Source of the DNA: Butyrivibrio sp.
Lineage (GTDB): Bacteria > Bacillota > Clostridia > Lachnospirales > Lachnospiraceae
Assembly: GCA_023664865.1 (NCBI GenBank)
Contig: JAMPEU010000016.1
Span: forward strand, 1-64,000
Direction: 5' to 3'
DNA: 64,000 bases
In this document: one piece after another, positions 1-8,129 of the stretch
Layout of the letters: each line of letters opens with the position of its first letter
Position numbering within the stretch: the stretch's first letter is position 1
Position numbers and translations under genes: made by a program
Notes under the pieces: model-generated
What the model was told of the DNA's origin: nothing
What the model saw: only the letters and a program-made list of their open reading frames with translations
Database searches by the model: none

Positions 1-95
1 TGCCTAAAGTTTTTAACGAGCAGACAGAATATAAAATCGCCGTGTGCAGTACGGGAGTGGAGTTTGTAGAAGGGTTGGAGATTGTGCAGGGTTAA
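1..95 (+). CDS. 3' end of an unidentified gene
   Basis: Only the last 30 codons are present, in the phase starting at base 3 and ending at TAA 93-95. The visible tail ends in VEFVEGLEIVQG. It is too short to assign to a family. It runs in the same direction as the next gene, 51 bases away, which has its own ribosome site. Confidence 0.4.
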   Translation, partial: PKVFNEQTEYKIAVCSTGVEFVEGLEIVQG

Positions 96-146
96 AACGG
101 GCTATAGTGGTATCAACAAATCGTCATTAGCGAAAGGAAGTGTGTC

Positions 147-740
147 ATGGACAAGGAACGGTTGGAGCAACAAATTGATTTTATTTTAGAGGCAGATAAA
201 GAAAAAAATATTATTCGCCAGACACATCTGAGTGGAAACGGAAGACATGAAAATGATGCCGAACATGCTTGGCATATGGCGATTATGGTTTATCTGTTAA
301 AAGAGTATGCAAATGAAGAATTTGATGTGGCAAAGGCAATGATGATGGCTTTGATTCATGATATTGTAGAAATTGATGCGGGGGATACATATGCCTATGA
401 TTCAAAAGGGCTTGAAACTCAAAAAATGCGTGAAGAACAGGCGGCGGAGCGTATTTTTGGCTTGCTGCCGGATGGTCAGGGGGAAGAATTGAAAAGCCTG
501 TTTCAGGAATTTGAAGCATTTGAAACTCCGGAAGCCAGATTTGTTCGCACAATGGACAATTTTCAACCGTTGCTTTTGAATCATTCAAATAATGGCAGCG
601 ATTGGCGGGAACATGAAATTAGCAAAAGCCAAGTTATGAAAAGGCATATTAATACTAAATTGGGTTCAAATACGATCTGGGAGTACGCAAAGAAAATAAT
701 TGAAGGACATGTCAGGGCTGGCGATATTAAAGATGATTGA
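147..740 (+). CDS. HD-domain hydrolase (YfbR/5'-deoxynucleotidase-like)
   Basis: This 197-residue soluble protein has the layout of a small HD phosphohydrolase. Visible metal-site residues are His40 (in ENDAEHAWHM), His71-Asp72 (ALIHDIVEIDAGD) and acidic residues just after. Small HD proteins of this shape include YfbR, which dephosphorylates deoxynucleoside 5'-monophosphates. That substrate is inferred from the family and not shown here. The ATG follows an AAGGAAG ribosome site. There is no signal peptide. Its neighbours are unrelated single genes, so context does not narrow the substrate. Confidence 0.8.
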   Translation: MDKERLEQQIDFILEADKEKNIIRQTHLSGNGRHENDAEHAWHMAIMVYLLKEYANEEFDVAKAMMMALIHDIVEIDAGDTYAYDSKGLETQKMREEQAAERIFGLLPDGQGEELKSLFQEFEAFETPEARFVRTMDNFQPLLLNHSNNGSDWREHEISKSQVMKRHINTKLGSNTIWEYAKKIIEGHVRAGDIKDD

Positions 741-811
741 TTTGGAATTGTATAAGCAACAAGTTCAGTATGAAAGGTTACTTTCATGCTTGATAGAGGT
801 GAATTATTAAA

Positions 812-1156
812 TTGACGCTTAATGAATTTTATCAAGGGTATTACTTTCATGACAGCACTCTCAATCGAATTGAATATAGCAATAGAGAATTAAAAATGTA
901 TTGTACTTTTTGTGAATTTCTCCAAAAAGATTATAATGAAAGTGATTATGCAAATAGTGATATTATCGTTATCTTCCATAATTCCGCATATAAAATTCCG
1001 GATGGTTTGATTATCGAGGATTCCGGCTTTATTACGCAGAAATTGCAAGATAAGACTATTTTGTTTTATATGGAAAGTATATGTAATGAATATGGTTATT
1101 TGGAAGTAACGGCAGAATCCGTGGATATAATAAAAGTACGGTCTTATAATTTATAG
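812..1156 (+). CDS. small hypothetical protein with N-terminal FHDS motif
   Basis: This encodes 114 residues from a TTG codon preceded by GAGGTGAA. It has no membrane segment or signal peptide. The N-terminus reads YYFHDSTLNRIEY and is followed by alternating beta-like stretches. FHDS-type starts occur in several small uncharacterised and immunity-like families, but I cannot assign one. It sits between an HD hydrolase and a HIT protein in an AT-rich run of single genes. Confidence 0.55.
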   Translation: MTLNEFYQGYYFHDSTLNRIEYSNRELKMYCTFCEFLQKDYNESDYANSDIIVIFHNSAYKIPDGLIIEDSGFITQKLQDKTILFYMESICNEYGYLEVTAESVDIIKVRSYNL

Positions 1157-1259
1157 ATTTTTGGTTTAATAAGCGGATAAATCAGTATTTTTAGATATGC
1201 AAAATAGCATAATGAGATAGAAATAAATGAGCGAATTGTAATTGCTGGAGGCAATCGGA

Positions 1260-1655
1260 ATGAGTGAATGTGTTTTTTGTGACAAAAACAAGATAAAAAC
1301 TGATTTTGTATATGAAGATAATACAGTTATGGCGTTTATGGACATGGAGCCAATAAATGAAGGGCATGTATTGTTGGTGCCAAAGGAACATTACCTTGAT
1401 GCAGATGAAATACCAGATGAGGTATTTGCGCATTTGATGATGATTTCAAAGAAAATTGTATCAGCTTTAAAGGCAGTTTACAAACCTGATGGATATAGTA
1501 TAATGCAAAACGGTGGGGCGTTTAATGATGTAGGTCATTATCATTTGCACATATTTCCACGATATATAGGGGACGGTTTTGCTTGGACATTTGATTGTGG
1601 GAATAAAGAGTCAAATGCAGAGATTGTGAAAAGAATACAAGAAAGAATTTGTTGA
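1260..1655 (+). CDS. HIT family nucleotide hydrolase/transferase
   Basis: This is a histidine-triad protein of 131 residues. The triad GHYHLHIF lies at residues 92-99 (His93, His95, His97). The N-terminal C-x2-C (SECVFC) is typical of Hint/Fhit-like proteins. Such proteins act on purine nucleoside phosphoramidates or dinucleotides. I chose ATG 1260 because GGAG at 1247-1250 sits 9 bases ahead. The in-frame TTG at 1242 would overlap that site. It lies close upstream of a Nudix gene, another nucleotide-processing fold. Confidence 0.9.
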   Translation: MSECVFCDKNKIKTDFVYEDNTVMAFMDMEPINEGHVLLVPKEHYLDADEIPDEVFAHLMMISKKIVSALKAVYKPDGYSIMQNGGAFNDVGHYHLHIFPRYIGDGFAWTFDCGNKESNAEIVKRIQERIC

Positions 1656-1706
1656 CTTCCGGTTCGTAGAGCTGGAAAAACGGAATTTATAAGGGAGAAA
1701 TTAACA

Positions 1707-2249
1707 ATGGATAAATGGTTAGAGACGAGGCAGCTGCAAGTGCATTTTGTGTCTGCTGCCGGATTAGTATTTAAAGATGATAAAGTTCTGTTAATCAGGT
1801 CAAAGAAACGCGGCTGGGAAATTCCCGGCGGCGTTGTAGAGCAGGGCGAGGCAATATTAGATGGATTGAAACGGGAAATATTTGAAGAAAGCGGTATAAT
1901 TGCCAAGCCGGAGAGGCTTGTCGGAATTTATCAAAGGACATCAATGAAAGCAGGATATGGACCTCTTGAAGGAATGATATTGCCTCCGACAGTTAATTTG
2001 ACCTTTATTTGTAAATACGAGGGTGGAAAAGAAAGCGTTTCAGATGAAAGCATAGAGGTGGATTGGTTTTCATTACAAGAGGCAAAAGAAATGATAACAG
2101 ACGTTTATATAAAAAAAGCAGTTGAAGATATGCTTAAATTTGATGGAAGGCAGTGTTTTGGCACATTTAAGCAAAATGACAAGGGGATAATAGAGTTTAC
2201 CAGTCATGTCATATCCGGCGATTTTTCTTTTCCTTATGTAAAAGGATGA
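1707..2249 (+). CDS. Nudix hydrolase
   Basis: This 180-residue protein has a complete Nudix box at residues 42-64: Gly42, Glu48, Arg56, Glu57, Glu60, Glu61 and Gly63, all at consensus spacing. Nudix enzymes cleave nucleoside diphosphates linked to another moiety. The exact substrate cannot be read from the sequence. GGGAGAAA precedes the ATG. The last codons abut the remains of a GNAT gene whose 5' end is gone, so an old deletion probably joined the two loci here. Confidence 0.9.
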   Translation: MDKWLETRQLQVHFVSAAGLVFKDDKVLLIRSKKRGWEIPGGVVEQGEAILDGLKREIFEESGIIAKPERLVGIYQRTSMKAGYGPLEGMILPPTVNLTFICKYEGGKESVSDESIEVDWFSLQEAKEMITDVYIKKAVEDMLKFDGRQCFGTFKQNDKGIIEFTSHVISGDFSFPYVKG

Positions 2250-2250
2250 T

Positions 2251-2696
2251 TTTGATAATGGTGAAATGATAATCAATGGCAGCGAGTTGCTTGATAAAAC
2301 CGATAACTATAACGAATGGCTAAAGGCTGTGACTGCCAATACCAAAATTGAAACCGTGAATCCCGACTGGGTTGTGACGGATACATTTTTCGCCATAGAT
2401 GAAGATGATAAAATTATATGGATTATTGACTTAAGGCATACGCTCAATGATTTTTTGAAAAATCTGGGTAATGCGGTTATAGCGTCCGCCCATCGGAAAG
2501 AAGGAAAGGTTATGCAACGGAAATGCTGAGGCAGATAATAAAAGTGGCAGTTAGTGCTGAAATGAGTGAATTGCATTTGTCTGTCGAAAGGGACAACGAG
2601 CCGTCTGTAAAGACAATAAAATATAACGGCGGCGTTTATGAGCGGAGTTTTGAATTTGAAGGCGAAGCTGCGGATATATACAAGATTGTTTTGTGA
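2251..2696 (+). pseudogene. decayed GNAT acetyltransferase (5' truncated, frameshifted)
   Basis: Two consecutive frames give one GNAT. Codons from 2251 read FDNGEMIINGSELLDK and run to about 2472 (RHTLNDFLKNLGN). The coenzyme-A loop then continues one frame over, from GGT 2475: GYSVRPSERRKGYATEML, through DNEPSVKTIKYNGGVYERSF to TGA 2694-2696. In the first frame translation stops early at 2529. One base appears to be missing near 2474. The usual first 35 or so residues of this family are also absent, since TAA at 2239 closes the frame. A sequencing error could explain the frameshift but not the missing N-terminus. Confidence 0.8.
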
Positions 2697-2791
2697 GTTG
2701 CTTTTGTAGGCTATAGTTTCAGAATTGTATACTTGTTAAAAGTAAGCTATAATTGTATTTACAAATCGGTATTGATATGGAGAGTTGTGAT

Positions 2792-3664
2792 ATGAATAGT
2801 GTTAAAAAAGAACACGTTGAAATATTAAGAAGTATAGGAAAAATTGTATTATCAATTATAGCTGTAAATATTATAACTTTGATATCTTGTATATTAGGAA
2901 GTATAATCTATCAAAATGTTAATATAACCAATTTTCCGGATATGTTTTCTGATACAATGAATAGCAATTTAGGATATGCTCTATGCACCATAATTACAGC
3001 AATATTTGTATATTTATTTTATAAATGTTTAATAAAAAAAGAAAAATTAAGTTTTGAAGATTTGGGTTTTGTAAAAGAACATAAAATATCACAAGTATTA
3101 AAAGGCTTCTTATTAGGAGTAATCTTTGTATTGATTTATATAGGATTTTTGATTGCTATGAAGGAAGTTACTTTTGAATATAGGCCTTTGGATATAAACA
3201 TTGTATATTCATTATTTATGGGATTAATAATTTTTACCGTAGTAGCATTTACAGAAGAAATAACATATAGAGGGTATATTCAATTCATTCTAAGTAAGAA
3301 AAATAAATATATAGGTATAATAATTACAGCAATATTATTTGCGTTAAGTCATTTAATAAATTCCGGTTATAGTTTATTATCGTTAATATATTTAACGATA
3401 GGCGGGATAATGTTTGGAATGATGAGACTGCAAAAGAAAAATATTTGGTTTCCATTAGGGTTTCATGTTGCTTATAATTGGACAGAAATCAGAATATTTG
3501 GACTTAATAATGAAACAACAAATCATTGGTTTTTAACGAATATTACACAAAATACTATTTGGAATGGTGGAGAAAGCGGAACAGGAATAATTATTGTATT
3601 AGTAGAGTTGGTTTTTATATCAATATTTTTATATCTAAATAGAAAAAGAATAGTAAATCAGTAA
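2792..3664 (+). CDS. CPBP family intramembrane protease (CAAX/Abi)
   Basis: This is a multi-pass membrane protein of 290 residues. It carries the CPBP signature EEITYRG (Glu155, Glu156, Arg160), a second motif with His187 (FALSHLIN) and a third, FHVAYNW. Proteins of this family are intramembrane metalloproteases used for prenyl-protein processing, bacteriocin self-immunity or peptide maturation. I chose ATG 2792 because GGAGAG lies 7 bases upstream; in-frame starts exist at 2753 (TTG) and 2777. The gene is conspicuously AT-rich compared with the catabolic genes downstream, which suggests an accessory origin. No bacteriocin gene is visible nearby. Confidence 0.88.
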   Translation: MNSVKKEHVEILRSIGKIVLSIIAVNIITLISCILGSIIYQNVNITNFPDMFSDTMNSNLGYALCTIITAIFVYLFYKCLIKKEKLSFEDLGFVKEHKISQVLKGFLLGVIFVLIYIGFLIAMKEVTFEYRPLDINIVYSLFMGLIIFTVVAFTEEITYRGYIQFILSKKNKYIGIIITAILFALSHLINSGYSLLSLIYLTIGGIMFGMMRLQKKNIWFPLGFHVAYNWTEIRIFGLNNETTNHWFLTNITQNTIWNGGESGTGIIIVLVELVFISIFLYLNRKRIVNQ

Positions 3665-3679
3665 CATAGTCTGCCTTAC

Positions 3680-3712
3680 TTGCCTATACTTGAATAAATT
3701 CGGTATAGGCAA
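3680..3712. terminator. 10-bp inverted repeat between the CPBP and WYL genes
   Basis: TTGCCTATAC at 3680-3689 pairs perfectly with GTATAGGCAA at 3703-3712 across a 13-base loop. It could be a weak terminator for the protease gene, although no long T-run follows. It could also be an operator for the WYL regulator that starts 49 bases later. Confidence 0.45.
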
Positions 3713-3761
3713 ATGCGGCATACTATCAATATGATTTCAAATTATGTAGGAGATATTTTAG

Positions 3762-4682
3762 ATGAAAATAGACAGAATATTGGAAATTATCGTTTACTTA
3801 GTCAACCATGATAATGTTCCAGCCAGTTATTTAGCAGAGCGTTTTCATGTATCTGTCAGAACAATACAGCGGGATATGGTCAGCATATCTTCAATCGGCA
3901 TACCTGTTTATGCAGAAGGGGGAAAATACGGGGGATACTCTATTTTACCAACTTATAAAATAAAAAACAGTAATATTAAAGACGATGAGCAGCAGATGAT
4001 AATAAAAGCGCTCGAAAGTCTGGCAACTTCCTATACAAGTGATACTTTAAAAGCATTGATTGAAAAATACAACGCCATCATAGAAAAAGAGGGCGGACAA
4101 AAGGTATTTTGGGATTTTGGCGTAACAAAGGAAAATAATTATGTACAAAATATGAATCATTTGTTAGAGCAGGCTATTGCAGAAAGAAAACACATCACAT
4201 TTCATTATCGGAATGCAAGCGGGAAAGAATCAAAGCAATATATAGAACCATTGGCAATACATTATAAATGGTATGCGTGGTATCTGTTTGCTTATTCTCC
4301 TGAAAAGAAGCAATATCGGACATTTAAGGTTGCCCGAATGCAGAATTTATATATAAACGATACACGCTCTGTTATCGAGCATGGAGACATTGAAAAACTT
4401 ATGAAAGCTTCCGAACAGGAATATTATCAGACATGTATTCATATTGAAGTACAGTTTGACAATGAGAATACAAACTTAATGTCAGAATATTTTCCGGATT
4501 GTCCGGTTGAAAGACTGACGGAAACAGTGAGTCGAATTTATATTGACGTTCCGGCGAAAGAGAGATTATGGAAAGCATTATTACTTAGCTTTGGAGATAA
4601 AGTAAAAATAATAGAACCTGAGGAGTATAAAAAAGAGTTGATTGAAACGGCAAAAAATTTTCTCTCTAATTACGACATATAG
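3762..4682 (+). CDS. WYL-domain transcriptional regulator (YafY-like)
   Basis: This 306-residue protein has an N-terminal winged helix-turn-helix (about residues 5-55, containing VSVRTIQRDM), a linker, and a WYL domain (about 135-220, with HYKWYAWYLFAYSPEKKQYR). It ends in a WCX-like C-terminal region. WYL proteins bind nucleic acids or small ligands and usually regulate an adjacent gene. The neighbour is a DinB-like gene 60 bases downstream in the same direction, a pairing seen often for this family. The operator may be the palindrome at 3680-3712. Confidence 0.88.
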   Translation: MKIDRILEIIVYLVNHDNVPASYLAERFHVSVRTIQRDMVSISSIGIPVYAEGGKYGGYSILPTYKIKNSNIKDDEQQMIIKALESLATSYTSDTLKALIEKYNAIIEKEGGQKVFWDFGVTKENNYVQNMNHLLEQAIAERKHITFHYRNASGKESKQYIEPLAIHYKWYAWYLFAYSPEKKQYRTFKVARMQNLYINDTRSVIEHGDIEKLMKASEQEYYQTCIHIEVQFDNENTNLMSEYFPDCPVERLTETVSRIYIDVPAKERLWKALLLSFGDKVKIIEPEEYKKELIETAKNFLSNYDI

Positions 4683-4742
4683 TTGTCGCAGGTATCCTGT
4701 ATTATGTAATAAAATGCAGATACAAGAAAGGAATTATATTTT

Positions 4743-5456
4743 ATGAAAAAAGAAGAATTATTTGCTGGGATCAGAGAAAAGTATGATGAATTAAAAGAGG
4801 CTTTAAAGGGAACGGACATTGAAAAAATAAGAAACTTGACATTGGAAGTTCATGCTCTGGTACACCCAGCGGAAATATCCGGAAGAACGGAAAAGACAGT
4901 TGCGGATTATGTTCTGGAGTATATGTTGTCGGGAAATCAGAATGTTATTGTGCCCAGAGAAAATCATGATACGGACCTGCATTACGCAGGAACGAAAAGC
5001 GTTCCTATGTGCTGGCAGTTTTGGCATACATACCGCATCGAAGATATTGTAAGCAATATCATAATGGTAAATCAAAATCAGATTTTCAATGCCAACTGGC
5101 AGAAAAAAATCGGCGCTTCAATTACGGACACTGGAAATGCTCTGGAATTTGATGAAGCAGTCGCGTTTGGAAAAGGGATAGATGTCCTTGCGCTTCGTGA
5201 TTATATGATTACGGTAGGAAAAAATACACGCAGCATATTAGAAAGTTTGACATTGGAGCAAATACAGTCTATGGTGCCGGAAGAATGGGTGATGAGAGTA
5301 TTAGAAGAGGGAGGAGTGACTACAGATTTCCGCTCTGTGTGGCTGCTGGTTTTTTGGGGGAGATTAACAAGGGGCGGCATGATTTTAACTCCTATGACAA
5401 ATCATCATATGATGCATTTACCTCCCTGCTTGAATAATTTGCCGATTTTGGACTAA
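4743..5456 (+). CDS. DinB-like four-helix protein
   Basis: This 237-residue soluble protein resembles DinB/YfiT metal-binding four-helix bundles. Visible candidate ligands are a His in CWQFWHTYRIEDI and the late NHHMMHLPPCLNN segment. In the wider family such proteins act as metal-dependent thiol transferases or have unknown roles. The ATG follows AAGGAATT. It is probably controlled by the WYL regulator immediately upstream. Confidence 0.75.
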   Translation: MKKEELFAGIREKYDELKEALKGTDIEKIRNLTLEVHALVHPAEISGRTEKTVADYVLEYMLSGNQNVIVPRENHDTDLHYAGTKSVPMCWQFWHTYRIEDIVSNIIMVNQNQIFNANWQKKIGASITDTGNALEFDEAVAFGKGIDVLALRDYMITVGKNTRSILESLTLEQIQSMVPEEWVMRVLEEGGVTTDFRSVWLLVFWGRLTRGGMILTPMTNHHMMHLPPCLNNLPILD

Positions 5457-5597
5457 TAAGTAGATAAATTTACTAAAATATGTTTCAGAGGAAAACTTTG
5501 CTGCTAAAAGCAATGATTGGATTTTAATAACATTTTATAACAGCTAATTTTTTCCTTAAAAAGTATCGAATCACAATCAGGATTTAAGGAGAGAAAT

Positions 5598-6050
5598 ATG
5601 GAAGAATACAAATATTGCACATTGAGGGAAATACCCAAATTAAAAGATACGGCAGCCGAATGGTTTCACAGTAAATGGGGAGTGCCTAAAGAGGCTTATC
5701 TTAGCTGTATGATGGCTTATCTTAATCATGAAACGGAGCTTGGGTGGTATTTATGTCTTGACAATGATAGAATTATAGGTGGAATGGGAGTTATCGAGAA
5801 TGATTTTCATGACAGAAAAGACCTTACTCCCAATGTTTGTGCAGTATACACGGAAGAAGAATATCGTTGTAAGGGGATAGCAGGTCACTTGCTTGATATG
5901 GTTGTAGACGATATGAAATCTAAAGAAATCACACCTGTTTATCTTGTCACAGACCATATTGGATTTTATGAACGATATGGATGGGAATTTTTATGTATGG
6001 TGCAGGGAGATGATGAACCGAATATGACAAGAATGTATATTCATAGATAA
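5598..6050 (+). CDS. GNAT family N-acetyltransferase
   Basis: This 150-residue single-domain GNAT has the acetyl-CoA binding stretch EEEYRCKGIAGHLLDMV near residues 92-108, in the form R-x-K-G-I-A. The late FYERYGWEF is the typical beta6-alpha4 element. The substrate is unknown. It has a clear ribosome site (AAGGAGAG) and stands alone, 141 bases after the DinB-like gene. Confidence 0.88.
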   Translation: MEEYKYCTLREIPKLKDTAAEWFHSKWGVPKEAYLSCMMAYLNHETELGWYLCLDNDRIIGGMGVIENDFHDRKDLTPNVCAVYTEEEYRCKGIAGHLLDMVVDDMKSKEITPVYLVTDHIGFYERYGWEFLCMVQGDDEPNMTRMYIHR

Positions 6051-6135
6051 TTCCGGTTTATCTGATAATTGTTTTAACTTTCCCATATTTTAAAGGCTTT
6101 GCAGTATGCCAAATTTTATAACGGGGGTGTAGAAA

Positions 6136-6675
6136 ATGCAATACGCAGTAGAACTGTATTTTGACAATGAAACAGAAAATAAACTTTTTGAATTGGCAGA
6201 AAAGGTTGCCGCTGAAAAAATCAGCGCTAAGTTTTTAGAGTGGAAGACAAGACCACATCTTACATTGGCGTGTTTTAATGATATTGATAATGATGAATGT
6301 ATAGGGAAAATAAGAGAATTTGCCAAAAATCATAAGGCTATGCCGGCATATATAGGTTCAATAGGAATGTTTAATGATAGCAAAACTATTTTCGTATCAC
6401 CCATAATGACCAGCGGCATGTACCAATTTCAACGGGAACTGCATGAAACATTAAATTGTTTTGATACAAAAGGATGGGAATGGTATTGTCCGGACAGGTG
6501 GGTGCCGCATTGTACTATTGCGCTAACCGGTGAAGATACAGACGATGCCTTTTTTAAAGCAAGTGATTTGCTGCTTCACGAATTTAGAAAAATGAGCGGT
6601 AAATTTGTATCAATAGGATTGGTAAAAGTTACGTTTCCGGTTGAGGAAATATTTACGATAGACTTAGAAGTTTAA
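6136..6675 (+). CDS. 2'-5' RNA ligase / cyclic phosphodiesterase-like protein
   Basis: This 179-residue protein belongs to the 2H phosphoesterase superfamily. Two H-x-T motifs are visible, PHLTLACF (His41, Thr43) and PHCTIAL (His125, Thr127). These histidines form the active site in LigT/ThpR-type enzymes, which ligate or hydrolyse 2',5' or 2',3'-cyclic phosphates in RNA or nucleotides. Length fits the family. A GGGGGTG ribosome site precedes the ATG. The biological substrate is not determinable. Confidence 0.88.
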   Translation: MQYAVELYFDNETENKLFELAEKVAAEKISAKFLEWKTRPHLTLACFNDIDNDECIGKIREFAKNHKAMPAYIGSIGMFNDSKTIFVSPIMTSGMYQFQRELHETLNCFDTKGWEWYCPDRWVPHCTIALTGEDTDDAFFKASDLLLHEFRKMSGKFVSIGLVKVTFPVEEIFTIDLEV

Positions 6676-6693
6676 CATTTGCGGAGATATCAC

Positions 6694-7131
6694 ATGGTTA
6701 GAGAAATTTATGAAAACGAATTAAATGAATTATTACAATTATATTTGTATTTACATGAAAAGTCTATTCCGGAAATGACAGAGCATTTAAGAAAGACTTG
6801 GGATACTATTATTCAAGATGAAAATCATCATATTATCGTCAATATGATTGATGGTAAAATTGTTTCTTCCTGCGTATGCGTGATTATTCCGAACTTAACA
6901 AGAAATGTCAGACCATATGCGTTTATTGAAAATGTTGTTACGCATGAAAAATATCGTGGAAATGGCTATGCAACGGAATGTCTTAATTATGCTAAAGGAA
7001 TAGCACAAGGCGCAAATTGTTATAAAATGATGCTGCTTACCGGTTCAAAAGAAGAAAAGACGCTTGAATTTTACAGTCATGCAGGATATAACAGTACGGA
7101 TAAAACAGCATTTATTCAATGGCTTGAATAG
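6694..7131 (+). CDS. GNAT family N-acetyltransferase
   Basis: This is a 145-residue GNAT. The acetyl-CoA loop is HEKYRGNGYATECLNYA, with the R-G-N-G-Y-A pattern, and SKEEKTLEFYSHAGY follows. I chose ATG 6694 because GCGGAG at 6681-6686 sits 7 bases ahead; an in-frame TTG at 6679 gives five more residues. It starts 18 bases after the RNA ligase-like gene and may be co-transcribed with it. Confidence 0.88.
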   Translation: MVREIYENELNELLQLYLYLHEKSIPEMTEHLRKTWDTIIQDENHHIIVNMIDGKIVSSCVCVIIPNLTRNVRPYAFIENVVTHEKYRGNGYATECLNYAKGIAQGANCYKMMLLTGSKEEKTLEFYSHAGYNSTDKTAFIQWLE

Positions 7132-7210
7132 GGCTTTACCCCAACTAAACGATACGTCGATTGCAAAAAGCAACAATAAGATGTATGTTAATGTCAAGGG
7201 GGTGAGGCGA

Positions 7211-7804
7211 ATGGACGCAAAAATATTCGGTACATTTATAGCTGAGTGCCGTAAAGAAAAAAATATGACACAGGCAGATTTGGCGGCAAAATTGAATGTC
7301 ACTGATAAGGCTGTCAGCCGTTGGGAAAGGGGAGTCGGGTTTCCTGATATCAACACAATCGAATCATTGGCTTCAGCTTTAGAAATAAGCGTTCTTGAAC
7401 TTATGAAATCTGAACGGATTGCAGCAAATGAAGTAACAAAAGAAGAAGCCGCAGATATCATTACTGATACTCTAAATACTGTAAAGCAGCAGCGTAAGCG
7501 AGAGCGCAAAAATGTACTTTTTATTTTAGGAATTGCGTCAACAATTATAATTTTTGTTTTATTTCTTGATAACATACAATGGCAAATAGATACTATTATC
7601 TTTGCATGTGTCGGCGTCGTTTTCCCTTTGCTTTGCATATTCGGTTTCGTTGCACTATTGGCTAATGCAATATGGCGAAAAGTAACGGGCAAGCCTTGTG
7701 GTCAAACTTTTGCAATGGCGTTGGCTCTGTTGCTGATGCTCATTATTGTTATAGGATTCTTTTTCTTAGTTGGAGCGTTGGGGATAGGTCCTGTGCCAAA
7801 TTAA
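7211..7804 (+). CDS. XRE helix-turn-helix regulator with C-terminal membrane segments
   Basis: The 197-residue product has an N-terminal XRE domain (about residues 8-62: MTQADLAAKLNVTDKAVSRW then GVGFPDINTIESLA). A charged linker follows, and then three hydrophobic segments (from about residue 100). Membrane-anchored XRE proteins of this form are common in Clostridia and are thought to sense envelope or ion stress. ATG 7211 has AAGGGGG 9 bases ahead. The frame is open from 7064, but the extra N-terminus overlaps the GNAT gene and is not family-like. Confidence 0.88.
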   Translation: MDAKIFGTFIAECRKEKNMTQADLAAKLNVTDKAVSRWERGVGFPDINTIESLASALEISVLELMKSERIAANEVTKEEAADIITDTLNTVKQQRKRERKNVLFILGIASTIIIFVLFLDNIQWQIDTIIFACVGVVFPLLCIFGFVALLANAIWRKVTGKPCGQTFAMALALLLMLIIVIGFFFLVGALGIGPVPN

Positions 7805-7815
7805 TAGCAGCAGTC

Positions 7816-7983
7816 CAGCCATGCCATTCATAATTTGCCTGGATATACATTATGCACATAGGATTTATGAACTGGCAGGCAAATTATTCATGTCGGGCGT
7901 CCGCCCTATAGAAATGATTGTAAAATTTGTCCTTAGTGAGTAAGCTCCCACGGTCAAATTTTACAATCATTTCTGCATGGCTG
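7816..7983. repeat. nested palindromic element upstream of kdgK
   Basis: Arm 7910-7929 is a perfect 20-bp inverse of 7955-7974. The right arm continues without a gap into GCATGGCTG (7975-7983), which pairs with CAGCCATGC at 7816-7824. The extra left-hand stretch forms its own hairpin, AATTTGCCT (7832-7840) with AGGCAAATT (7877-7885). The 25-base apical loop contains CCTTAGTGAGTAAGCT, which resembles the TTAGTGAAAAAGCT core of the elements at 9974 and 40171. It lies between the XRE gene and the kdgK promoter. It could be a structured RNA, a bidirectional terminator or a palindromic mobile element. Confidence 0.75.
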
Positions 7984-8011
7984 AACTATTATCAAAAAGT
8001 TAAAAAAAGGA

Positions 8012-8040
8012 TTGAGAATATTGCCCGCACAAATTATAAT
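8012..8040 (+). promoter_or_regulatory. sigma-A-type promoter of kdgK-eda
   Basis: TTGAGA (8012-8017) and a perfect TATAAT (8035-8040) are separated by 17 bases. Transcription would start near 8047, leaving a leader of about 83 bases before kdgK. Confidence 0.7.
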
Positions 8041-8064
8041 AAATATATAAGCAAATGCTTTAAA

Positions 8065-8087
8065 CTATTGACTGCATAAGTCAATAG
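8065..8087. promoter_or_regulatory. candidate operator: 8-bp perfect inverted repeat in the kdgK leader
   Basis: CTATTGAC (8065-8072) and GTCAATAG (8080-8087) form a perfect inverted repeat with a 7-base spacer. It lies about 20 bases downstream of the predicted transcription start, a position suited to a repressor operator. A small leader hairpin is the alternative. No regulator for it is obvious in the window. Confidence 0.5.
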
Positions 8088-8129
8088 CAATGGGATGGCA
8101 GAAAATATAAAACAGGAGGGAGTTATCTT

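Noticed and set aside
7045-7692. 215-codon open frame on the minus strand
   Set aside because: It lies opposite the GNAT and XRE genes, which have clear domains and ribosome sites, and its translation has no recognisable family.
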